From Acidobacteriota bacterium (lineage in GTDB: Bacteria > Acidobacteriota > Terriglobia > UBA7540): a stretch of 5,767 nucleotides of DNA. The notes under the pieces are model-generated. The model did no database searches. It was not told where the DNA came from and saw only the letters and a list, made by a program, of their open reading frames with translations. Positions within the stretch are counted from its first letter, which is position 1, and every line of letters begins with the position of its first letter. A program made the translations under genes and the position numbers. Positions 1 through 5,767 of the stretch are shown here, piece by piece. The DNA lies in assembly GCA_021828225.1 (NCBI GenBank), contig JAKASH010000226.1, positions 1-5,767 on the forward strand, in the 5' to 3' direction.

Positions 1-2955
1 CGATCTGTTTCTGGTTTGTCCGATGCGGAAGGCGCGATCTGTAGCCTGGTTCTCCACTGCCGGATTCCACCACCGGTCAAAGTGGAAGACATGGCTTGCA
101 CGCGTAAGGTTCAACCCCGTTCCGCCAGCCTTCAGCGAGAGGATGAAAAAGGGCGGTCCGTGATCCTGCTGCTGGAACAGGTCCACCATCTGGTCGCGCT
201 GTTTCTTCGGCACGCCGCCGTGCAAAAAGAGCGCCTCCCGACCGAAATTTTCTTCGAGGTGACGTTTGAGAATAGCGCCCATCTCGGCGAACTGCGAAAA
301 AATCAGCGCCCGGTCTCCAGCTTCTAGAATCTCCTCCGCCATCTCCGTCAGCAAAGCCAGCTTGCCGGACCGATTCGGAATGGCTGAATTATCTCCCAGG
401 AATTGGGCAGGGTGGTTGCAGACCTGCTTCAATTTCGAAAGAGTGGCCAGCACCACGCCCTTGCGCTGAATGCCTTCGGCGGACTCTAAGGCCTTCTCCG
501 CATCTTTCACGACCGCGGCGTAAAGAGAAGCCTGCTCCTTCGTCAGATTGCAGAAGACTTTCATTTCCATCTTTTCCGGCAGGTCGGCAATGATGCTCTT
601 ATCAGTCTTCAGTCGCCGCAGGATGAAGGGTCCTGTCAGGTTTTTCAGGCGCTTCAGCGCCTCTGGACTTCCTGTTGCCTGAATGGGAATAAAAAAGGAT
701 TTCTTGAACTCAGATTGGGTTCCCAGCAGTCCGGGATTGAGAAACTCCATGATGGACCACAGGTCTCCCACGTTGTTTTCCACAGGAGTCCCTGTCAGGG
801 CTACGCGATAGTCCGCCGCCAGGCTTCGGGCAGCGCGAGCCTGCTTGGTCTCGGGATTCTTGATGTTCTGCGCCTCGTCCAGCACGGCTCCGGACCACGG
901 AACGTCCTTCAGGATTTCAAAGTCTTTCTGAAGCAACGCGTAGCTGGAGATGACAAGATGGTGCTTTGCCGCTTCCTCGGCAAACAGCTTGCTCTTCTTC
1001 CGCGTGACACCGTGATGGACCATCACCCGCAGGCCGGGTGTAAAGCGCGCCGCCTCCTTGTGCCAGTTCCCGACGACCGAGGTGGGGCAAATCAGCAGCA
1101 CTGGACGGCACCCGTCTGAGTGCGCCTCACGCTCGATCAGCGCAAGGGTCTGGATGGTTTTCCCAAGCCCCATGTCGTCGGCAAGACACGCGCCCAAACC
1201 CCATCGCCGTAAGAATGAAAGCCACGAAAATCCGCGCACCTGGTAGGGGCGAAGTGTTCCATCAAAGCCTTCGGGAGCAGGAAGCTCCTCGAAACGGGCT
1301 CGCCCTTGAAGTTGGGCCAGAAGATCGGACACCCAGCCCGTCGCTGTGACCTCATCCAGCGGAAGAGGAAGATCTACCGCTCCTAACTCCATCCGGACCA
1401 CGTCGCGTACCTTCATGGAGCCTGCGGGCCTGTTCTTCCAAAGGTCCAGCGCGGTCTGCATCTCTTCAGCGGTCACTTGCACCCATTGACCACGAACTTT
1501 AATTAAAGGGGCTTTGAGACGAGCCAGCGCCTCCAATTCTTCCAGGGAGATGCTCTCGCTGCCCAGCGCAATATCCCACTGGAAATCCACCAGGTCGTCC
1601 AGCGAGAGTCCTCCGCCTCCGGCGAGAATGGGACTCTTCACGTGCGCGCGGGCGGTCAGGCGCAGCTTCGTGCCCTTTCCCGTCCACCACGCCGGCAACA
1701 TCACTCCGAAACCACTCTGTTCGAGCGTCAGCGCCCGTTGGGTCAGGAACTCGTGCGCCCCGGCGGCATCCAGGGAATATCCTTTGGGCCGAGATCCCCG
1801 TAAGCTCGCGTTGATGCGCGGACAGAGTTGTGCCGCCTGCCCCAGGGACGTCAGCAGATGCTCCCGCACATTGAAGTCCTCACGGGTAGAGAAGACGGCT
1901 TGTGATCGCTTCGGATTCCATGCTTGTTCGGCAGGAACGAGCAGGCTGGGATCGTGTATTGCTTGCAGCAAATAGCGTACCTGCCACAGGCCCTGACCAT
2001 CTTCTGCCTTGGCTTCTCCCTCTTCCGGCGGCTCTTCCAGCCGGAAACAGAGTCGGAAGGGTGAGCAGGCTGGCGCAAGTATTGGCCGCTGCCATTCGTG
2101 AACCTGCTTAGCCAATTGGACGAGTTCCGCTTCTTTACCCTCCAGCATGCCGTCCGAAGAGCGAAGCGCAAACAGCCACTGCTCGTGAAGACTGTCCATG
2201 CGCGGTGGTGTTGCGCCCCGCTTGGTGGCGTACCGTTGCGAGGGATGTTCTTTTTGCCCGGAGGTTCGCACAAGAAAATCGGTAAGAGCATCGACGAATC
2301 TCGAAAGCAGTACGGAGGGGGAAACGCAAGGCGGCTGAGTCGGATCTTGATTTGTGGCTCGCGCTACTGCCGGCATCACCTCGGCAAGCTGACGCAGCCT
2401 GCCCTGGTCCGCCCCTGCAATCACAGGCTTCCACAACGCGCGATACCCTTTGTCCGTTTTCACCAAGTCGGGCAGGAATTGCTGGCGGGCAACGAGTGCG
2501 CCTGCAAAGCGTGCGGCCGCGGACCAATATGCCAAGTCGTTGCCGACGATCGTGCCCGGCTTCAACACTTCTTTGTTTACGCAAGCACAAAGCAGAGTGA
2601 GACAGGCGCCGGCATCCAGGCTGAGTACAGTGATTGCCCAGGGAGCCAATTCGGCCTTCCGCGAGGATTTAAAGGGCCCCGCAATTAAAGCGCTGGAGGC
2701 TGAAGGTCTTCCTTCAGCTGTGGGAAGCCAAGCGACGGCTGAAACGAAGTCCTTCTTCTTGGTCTGCCGAACGTCCAATGTATCGGCAACAGCTTCGCGG
2801 AGCCCTCCCTCGCGCACATCGTAGGGCAGCCGGGGAGATCCGGTTGCGGTAAGTTGGTGCTTGCGCGTGCGCGCCAAGGGCGTATTTTCAGATGCCGGCG
2901 ACTCACCCCAAAGCCATAGCGATTCATCCCAAAACCCGGCGTGGAGGACAATCAT
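1..2955 (-). CDS. SNF2-family DNA-dependent ATPase/helicase-like protein, 3' end beyond window
   Basis: This is an ATP-driven DNA translocase of the bacterial SNF2 superfamily-2 type, expected in the cytoplasm and acting on DNA or DNA-bound protein. The frame is open for 985 codons from the ATG at 2955 to the left edge with no stop, so the C-terminus is missing. An in-frame stop at 2970-2968 makes this ATG the first possible one; GACGAG lies 8 nt before it. Motifs seen: LRPYQ (568-572), Walker A DDMGLGKT (593-600), CPTSVVGNW (623-631), Walker B DEAQ (693-696), LTGTP (720-724), LIFSQF (884-889), KAGGTGLNLT (942-951), DRWWNP (960-965) and QATDRAFRIGQ (970-980). All catalytic motifs look intact. 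Residues about 370-540, including GFGVMLPAWW (415-424), match my memory of the bacterial SNF2-associated domain (DUF3670 type). The first 360 residues resemble the N-termini of common bacterial SNF2 proteins of about 1,000-1,100 residues, so perhaps 60-90 are missing. The cellular role is unknown: repair, transcription or defence are all possible. Confidence 0.96.
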   Translation of the reverse strand, partial: MIVLHAGFWDESLWLWGESPASENTPLARTRKHQLTATGSPRLPYDVREGGLREAVADTLDVRQTKKKDFVSAVAWLPTAEGRPSASSALIAGPFKSSRKAELAPWAITVLSLDAGACLTLLCACVNKEVLKPGTIVGNDLAYWSAAARFAGALVARQQFLPDLVKTDKGYRALWKPVIAGADQGRLRQLAEVMPAVARATNQDPTQPPCVSPSVLLSRFVDALTDFLVRTSGQKEHPSQRYATKRGATPPRMDSLHEQWLFALRSSDGMLEGKEAELVQLAKQVHEWQRPILAPACSPFRLCFRLEEPPEEGEAKAEDGQGLWQVRYLLQAIHDPSLLVPAEQAWNPKRSQAVFSTREDFNVREHLLTSLGQAAQLCPRINASLRGSRPKGYSLDAAGAHEFLTQRALTLEQSGFGVMLPAWWTGKGTKLRLTARAHVKSPILAGGGGLSLDDLVDFQWDIALGSESISLEELEALARLKAPLIKVRGQWVQVTAEEMQTALDLWKNRPAGSMKVRDVVRMELGAVDLPLPLDEVTATGWVSDLLAQLQGRARFEELPAPEGFDGTLRPYQVRGFSWLSFLRRWGLGACLADDMGLGKTIQTLALIEREAHSDGCRPVLLICPTSVVGNWHKEAARFTPGLRVMVHHGVTRKKSKLFAEEAAKHHLVISSYALLQKDFEILKDVPWSGAVLDEAQNIKNPETKQARAARSLAADYRVALTGTPVENNVGDLWSIMEFLNPGLLGTQSEFKKSFFIPIQATGSPEALKRLKNLTGPFILRRLKTDKSIIADLPEKMEMKVFCNLTKEQASLYAAVVKDAEKALESAEGIQRKGVVLATLSKLKQVCNHPAQFLGDNSAIPNRSGKLALLTEMAEEILEAGDRALIFSQFAEMGAILKRHLEENFGREALFLHGGVPKKQRDQMVDLFQQQDHGPPFFILSLKAGGTGLNLTRASHVFHFDRWWNPAVENQATDRAFRIGQTRNRS

Positions 2956-2963
2956 TTGTTGAA

Positions 2964-2969
2964 CTCGTC
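2964..2969 (-). promoter_or_regulatory. Probable ribosome binding site of the SNF2 gene
   Basis: GACGAG lies 8 nt before the ATG at 2955 and differs at one position from GAGGAG. It is weaker than the site before the mannanase gene. It supports the chosen start together with the in-frame stop directly upstream. Confidence 0.45.
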
Positions 2970-2994
2970 ATCGATGCTATTGCCGGTTGCCAAA

Positions 2995-3016
2995 ATTGCA
3001 ACCCACCATTGCAACC
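2995..3016. repeat. Paired ATTGCAACC direct repeat upstream of the SNF2 gene
   Basis: ATTGCAACC occurs at 2995-3003 and again at 3008-3016, a 13-bp period. Each copy contains the palindrome TTGCAA (2996-3001 and 3009-3014). The pair lies about 40-60 bp before the SNF2 start codon, where an operator or activator site could sit. The sequence shows the repeat; a regulatory role is inference, and no regulator is identified. Confidence 0.4.
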
Positions 3017-3077
3017 GTTAGATCCTAGCTCACCTCTTGAGTCACAATCCACCAAAAAAAGAGACCCTTGAAAACGT

Positions 3078-3088
3078 GGGGGGGGGGG
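3078..3088. repeat. Homopolymer of 11 G (11 C on the transcribed minus strand)
   Basis: An uninterrupted run of eleven G lies between the stop codon of the unknown lipoprotein gene and the SNF2 start. On the minus strand it reads as C11, followed 17 nt later by a T7 run (A7 on the plus strand, 3054-3060). No convincing GC-rich hairpin precedes the T run, so I do not call a terminator. Such tracts slip easily during replication and sequencing, and the true length could differ. Confidence 0.7.
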
Positions 3089-3111
3089 AACAGGTTGACT
3101 TCGCCTGAGCA

Positions 3112-4290
3112 TCAAGGCGCCCATGGCGCGACGCATTGGTTGGTGGAAGGTTGCCAGGTACACTCGCTCGGGCAGGTCGCCTGAATGCCGCCGGAGACGG
3201 AGGCGTTCTGATAATCGCCGCTTTGCAACGCTGCCAGCGCAGCACTGGTGTTCACGCCGGCTCCAGCCGCTGCCCGGATAGAGCAATGGTCGCTGGCGAT
3301 GGCGAGCACGGCGTTGGAATCCACGGTGTAGGACGGGATCTGGGTGTCCAGCGATCCCACGCCGTCGGTCACAAAGACCGATTGGGTCAGATCGGTTGTG
3401 GTTTTGAAACCGAGCTGAAGGTAGGCGATGACATACTCGGTGAGCTGCGCACTCCAATTGTTGTCGCCGGTATAACTGGTATCCCCGGAAACCGACGGCC
3501 ACTTGATTCCATCTTCGGTGATCAGCTTGAACGCATGCTCAAACCCTGTGAAACCTCCAAATTTGTTGTAAAGAGTCTGGAACATCGCCACTTCGCCGTC
3601 GTAACTGGAAAGGCTCGGATCGGTGAAGATCTCATTCTGCGCGTTGGCCGCAGCCAGCAAAGTGGGGTCGTTCTCTTTGTTCCCAATGTCCTCCATGGCG
3701 CGATAGTCCATGGCATTGGGAAACGGGCTGCGGTGGTCAGCCCACCAGTCCGTGGGCCAGCCGCCCGAGATAAGGCCGGAAAAGACGTTGATCCCCTCGT
3801 GCAGCGGAAAGACGTATCCATAAAATCCGGGAATGGATGTGCCCGACACGGGGTCGGTGAAAACATTGTAAAAAGCGTCTCCCGTAACCGTATCGCCCAG
3901 GGAGTTAAAAGCGTCGCCGGTGTGAGCCCCGCCGGTGGGCGTGGTGACCTCAAAGATGAACGGCAAACCCTGCGGCGTCATCTGAAAAAGAGACTCGAGT
4001 TCTGAAACGACGGTGTCACCATAATTAAAAAACTGGCTGATGGCCTGCCGGTGAAAACCTACAGACCAGAAGGTCTTATCCACGCACCACTCGGAGATGT
4101 TGGACTTATAGACCATCACGTAATCCACCGTGGCAGTGCCAGCCCCGTTTTCTGCATTACCGCAATCGCCGATTACTCCGGGCAGTGGACCGGAATTGGC
4201 ACTACTGCCAGATGAACCGCCTCCGCCACAGGAGGTGAGGGCCGCGCAAAGCGCTAATACAATCATGAAAACAGATAAACTCCCTTTCAT
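3112..4290 (-). CDS. Lipoprotein of unrecognised family with an HEGIN motif, possibly gluzincin-like
   Basis: I do not recognise this 392-residue protein. It begins with a lipoprotein signal peptide: a Lys at position 2, a hydrophobic core, and the lipobox LTSC with the lipidated Cys at 21, then a Gly/Ser linker to about 35. Gly at +2 suggests export beyond the inner membrane. The mature part has six further Cys (43, 69, 336, 373, 377, 386), possibly disulfide-bonded. Its centre holds HEGIN (164-168), then a block from W178 to D195 with DWWADH at 181-186 and SPFPNAMD at 188-195. The overall order (helix around 72-105, strand-like FIFEV at 111-115, HExx-type motif, then a helical region with FQTLYNKFGG and LTEYVIAYLQLGF) reminds me of gluzincin metallopeptidases, but the second His of HExxH is Asn. 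It could therefore be an altered peptidase, a binding protein, or unrelated. It follows a GH76 lipoprotein gene on the same strand. The start at 4290 gives a complete signal peptide; Met9 would remove its charged end. Confidence 0.88.
   Translation of the reverse strand: MKGSLSVFMIVLALCAALTSCGGGGSSGSSANSGPLPGVIGDCGNAENGAGTATVDYVMVYKSNISEWCVDKTFWSVGFHRQAISQFFNYGDTVVSELESLFQMTPQGLPFIFEVTTPTGGAHTGDAFNSLGDTVTGDAFYNVFTDPVSGTSIPGFYGYVFPLHEGINVFSGLISGGWPTDWWADHRSPFPNAMDYRAMEDIGNKENDPTLLAAANAQNEIFTDPSLSSYDGEVAMFQTLYNKFGGFTGFEHAFKLITEDGIKWPSVSGDTSYTGDNNWSAQLTEYVIAYLQLGFKTTTDLTQSVFVTDGVGSLDTQIPSYTVDSNAVLAIASDHCSIRAAAGAGVNTSAALAALQSGDYQNASVSGGIQATCPSECTWQPSTNQCVAPWAP
3680..3722. repeat. Imperfect inverted repeat inside the unknown lipoprotein gene
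   Basis: TTCCCAATG (3680-3688) and CATTGGGAA (3714-3722) are exact reverse complements. CCATGG (3693-3698 and 3708-3713) adds a second stem segment, with a 4-nt bulge on one side and a 9-nt loop. It lies over the codons for NAMDYRAMEDIGN, so coding constraint may explain it by chance. Confidence 0.35.
4217..4239 (-). repeat. 23-bp exact repeat, copy 1, over lipobox and Gly linker
   Basis: These 23 bases are identical to 5552-5574 in the mannanase gene. In both genes they encode LTSCGGGG, which is the lipobox, the lipidated Cys and the start of the glycine linker. The sequence between the two genes' mature domains is otherwise unrelated. Confidence 0.85.
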
Positions 4291-4536
4291 GCCTTCTCAT
4301 CCGAAATGGCCCCAAGCTTATTGAAAACAGAAGAGTGACCCTCAGCTATTTTGAGCCTTCCTCCTGCCCGCCGATGCCATGAGCGGTTTCGGTCAAAAGT
4401 CACACTGGCGCATCGTGGCCCTTAACCGCAACTTGGGCAATTCCCCCTTGCAGATCCACACGTCGGGCTTTGCCGCCCTGTCGCGGACTGAGAAAAGTCG
4501 ATGTGTTTGATGGGACACCATTCCAACGACCGTCTC
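4291..4536. other. 246-bp intergenic gap between the two lipoprotein genes
   Basis: I find no reading frame, tRNA or recognised riboswitch here. On the minus strand there is a 4-bp GC stem (GGGC, 6-nt loop, GCCC) at about 4467-4480 with no T run after it, so it is not a convincing terminator. A TTGACC hexamer on the minus strand near 4392 resembles a -35 element, but no good -10 lies at normal spacing. The gap is long for a tight operon, so the downstream gene may have its own promoter. Confidence 0.5.
4296..4302 (-). promoter_or_regulatory. Probable ribosome binding site of the unknown lipoprotein gene
   Basis: GGATGAG is followed by a 5-nt gap and the ATG at 4290. The gap equals that between GAGGAG and the mannanase ATG. 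A second purine run, AGAAGG, sits only 1 nt from the ATG and is too close to be the main site. Confidence 0.5.
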
Positions 4537-5619
4537 TTAAGGCGTGGTTGCCTCATCCGCGGCGAGCAGGCAGTCGATGGCCGAAGTCTGAGTTGCCGCA
4601 TTACCGGGACTGAACGGCCCGGACCAGATGAGCCCGAACTGATAATCCGGACTGCGGTCATTATTCCAGATGCTCTCAGCGTTCGCCTGAAGAAACGTTA
4701 CGTACTGCTGCTGCGGCGCTGCCGCATCCAGCGTGGCCACGTTCCGGACAAAGATGCCTTTGAATTGCACGCCGTCTGCTCCACAGTTGGGCTCGCAGGC
4801 ATCGTGAAGGATGCCGTTCGCATCGGTCAGATGAGAAATGGCGGCGAGTGCAATGGATTGCGCCGGCTGCAACAATGAGTTGTTATTGGTATCCTTTGCG
4901 AGCGCCGCCAGTCCGCCCAGGATCACACCCTGGTTGTAACTCCACACAGTTTCTCCATTGTTCTGGCACGAGGAATTCAACCCGTCATTGATGAGATTCT
5001 CGGAGTTGATCATGCCGGACCCTGAGAACCAGGCCCATTCCTTTTGGGCCCATGTAAGATCGGAGGCTTGCTCCGAGCCCGTCGTGCGGGCCGCGAGTTC
5101 GGCGGCCACGGAGAGAAACAGTTCATTGGCAATAGCGTTTTTATACTGCCGGTCTTTGTTCCACCAGATGCCTCCGCCGCAGGTGTTGTCCCATCCAGTC
5201 GTCATGTCGGAAAAGATCTGCTCCGCCATGCTCAGATAATTCGTATTGCCAGTCTGGTCGTAAGCCGCAATCCAGGCGAGCGCCCACCAACCCTCATCGT
5301 CATAATAATTGTTGATAAATCCGCCCCCGGAATTCACCGTAAAGGTGTTCTGAACTGCAGGAAGATATTGAGATGAGCCACTAAGCCGGGAGTACTCGAC
5401 GAGCACCGTCACCGCGTTCGCAGCGTTCCACCAGCCAGTGGTCTGCCACAGGCCGGTACTCTGTGTATACCAGGTTTGCAGTTTTACGATGCCGAGATTT
5501 GCTTTTTGCAGCAACGTCAACTCCGACGCACTGGAGGTGCTTCCGCTGGAGCCGCCTCCGCCACAGGAGGTGAGTATGGCAGCAAGAGCAAATATAAGAG
5601 TGCAGGAAATCCGTTTCAT
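4537..5619 (-). CDS. GH76-family alpha-1,6-mannanase lipoprotein
   Basis: This is a predicted secreted endo-acting enzyme that cuts alpha-1,6-mannan backbones, as found in fungal wall mannan and some glycolipid anchors. The start at 5619 gives 360 residues. It has an excellent ribosome binding site (GAGGAG, 5-nt gap) and puts a lipoprotein signal peptide at the N-terminus, with LTSC and the lipidated Cys at 19. The ATG at 5736 would add 39 residues without signal character and lies inside a hairpin, so I reject it. Family signs: LWQTTGWWNAANA (57-69), the Asp pair in NNYYDDEGWWALAW (103-116, D107 and D108, the expected GH76 catalytic pair), CGGGIWW (147-153), KNAIANELFL (160-169), YNQGVILGGL (228-237), FKGIFVRN (287-294) and WSGPF (332-336). 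Aromatic helices recur along the chain, as expected for the (alpha/alpha)6 barrel of this family, and the length is normal for a single catalytic domain. No carbohydrate-binding module is seen. Its substrate and any transporter are not shown in the window. Confidence 0.92.
   Translation of the reverse strand: MKRISCTLIFALAAILTSCGGGGSSGSTSSASELTLLQKANLGIVKLQTWYTQSTGLWQTTGWWNAANAVTVLVEYSRLSGSSQYLPAVQNTFTVNSGGGFINNYYDDEGWWALAWIAAYDQTGNTNYLSMAEQIFSDMTTGWDNTCGGGIWWNKDRQYKNAIANELFLSVAAELAARTTGSEQASDLTWAQKEWAWFSGSGMINSENLINDGLNSSCQNNGETVWSYNQGVILGGLAALAKDTNNNSLLQPAQSIALAAISHLTDANGILHDACEPNCGADGVQFKGIFVRNVATLDAAAPQQQYVTFLQANAESIWNNDRSPDYQFGLIWSGPFSPGNAATQTSAIDCLLAADEATTP
5552..5574 (-). repeat. 23-bp exact repeat, copy 2, over lipobox and Gly linker
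   Basis: Identical to 4217-4239 in the neighbouring lipoprotein gene and in the same codon phase (LTSCGGGG). The flanking bases and the hydrophobic cores of the two signal peptides differ. Confidence 0.85.
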
Positions 5620-5621
5620 AA

Positions 5622-5631
5622 CCTCTCCTCT
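5622..5631 (-). promoter_or_regulatory. Strong ribosome binding site of the mannanase gene
   Basis: AGAGGAGAGG lies directly before the ATG at 5619. GAGGAG (5630-5625) has a 5-nt gap to the start. This site decides the start codon in favour of 5619 over the in-frame ATG at 5736. Confidence 0.85.
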
Positions 5632-5722
5632 GAAAGCAGCAAATTGCTGAAGAAAAGCCGGAGTTCTGGCAAGGCGAGAAGTCTGCGCCTTCGTGCACCT
5701 GCGCGGGGGGGAAGAGAAAGGG

Positions 5723-5757
5723 GTAAGCCACGGCACAGGAATTGTGCCGTGGCTTAC
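5723..5757. terminator. Perfect 15-bp inverted repeat, terminator-like
   Basis: The arms GTAAGCCACGGCACA (5723-5737) and its exact complement (5743-5757) surround a 5-nt loop. The stem would form in RNA from either strand. On the minus strand it is followed by a C/T-rich stretch rather than a clean U run; on the plus strand the window ends 10 nt later. It lies about 100 bp upstream of the mannanase start, so it could end transcription of a gene beyond the right edge. A dispersed palindromic repeat or a protein-binding site is the alternative. Confidence 0.55.
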
Positions 5758-5767
5758 TGTTAGCAGT

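Noticed and set aside
2098..2688. 196-codon open frame on the plus strand
   Set aside because: It is antisense to the N-terminal part of the SNF2 gene, whose frame is unbroken for 985 codons; its composition is that of a shadow frame.
1..2955. Frameshifted or degraded SNF2 gene, suggested by many short frames in this region
   Set aside because: Reading every codon from 2955 to 1 shows no stop and continuous homology-like motifs; the short frames are in other phases.
2924..3502. 192-codon minus-strand frame across the gap and the end of the lipoprotein gene
   Set aside because: It is out of frame with the lipoprotein gene, rich in Arg and low in domain-like pattern, and it overlaps the SNF2 start. 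It is a shadow frame.
3136..4005. 289-codon open frame on the plus strand
   Set aside because: It lies fully antisense to the unknown lipoprotein gene, has no recognisable protein features, and the opposite frame has a signal peptide, lipobox and plausible motifs.
4440..4500. Possible cyclic-di-GMP type riboswitch (GCAAAGCC on the minus strand)
   Set aside because: The short string occurs, but the surrounding conserved helices and loop signatures of that riboswitch class are not present.
5643..5672. Possible promoter for the mannanase (TTGCCA on the minus strand at 5672-5667, AGCAAT at 5648-5643)
   Set aside because: The -35 match is fair, but the -10 matches only three of six positions at 18-bp spacing, which is too weak to annotate.
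5620..5736. N-terminal extension of the mannanase to the ATG at 5736
   Set aside because: The added 39 residues would place the signal peptide internally, the ATG lies in the hairpin stem, and a strong ribosome binding site precedes the ATG at 5619.

Overview
The window reads as a chromosomal stretch of a free-living, moderately G+C-rich bacterium. All three supported genes lie on the minus strand and read right to left. Two encode lipoproteins with the same lipobox followed by a glycine/serine linker, which fits a diderm bacterium that displays enzymes on its envelope. Acidobacteriota or a similar soil phylum is my best guess, but that is an impression from protein style and nothing in the window proves it.

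Layout in transcription order. (1) The right edge (5723-5757) holds a perfect 15-bp inverted repeat, probably the end of an upstream transcription unit. (2) A GH76-type alpha-1,6-mannanase lipoprotein runs from 5619 to 4537 with a strong ribosome binding site. (3) After 246 bp without a gene comes a 392-residue lipoprotein of unrecognised family (4290 to 3112). It carries an HEGIN motif, which looks like an altered HExxH zinc-protease motif, and a striking Trp/Asp/His-rich block. (4) After a 156-bp gap with an 11-G tract and paired TTGCAA sites comes a large SNF2-family ATPase (2955 to beyond position 1). Its reading frame is open for 985 codons and runs off the left edge, so its last residues are not in the window.

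How they may work together: the mannanase and the unknown lipoprotein probably form a pair. They share orientation, the spacing of their ribosome binding sites, and 23 identical bases over the lipobox and linker. A reasonable inference is cell-surface attack on mannose-rich glycans or mannoproteins, such as those of fungal walls. The SNF2 protein is an ordinary member of a widespread bacterial type and has no obvious functional link to the two lipoproteins. No RNA gene, insertion sequence, CRISPR array or complete defence system is visible. The most interesting item is the unknown lipoprotein with the HExxN motif.
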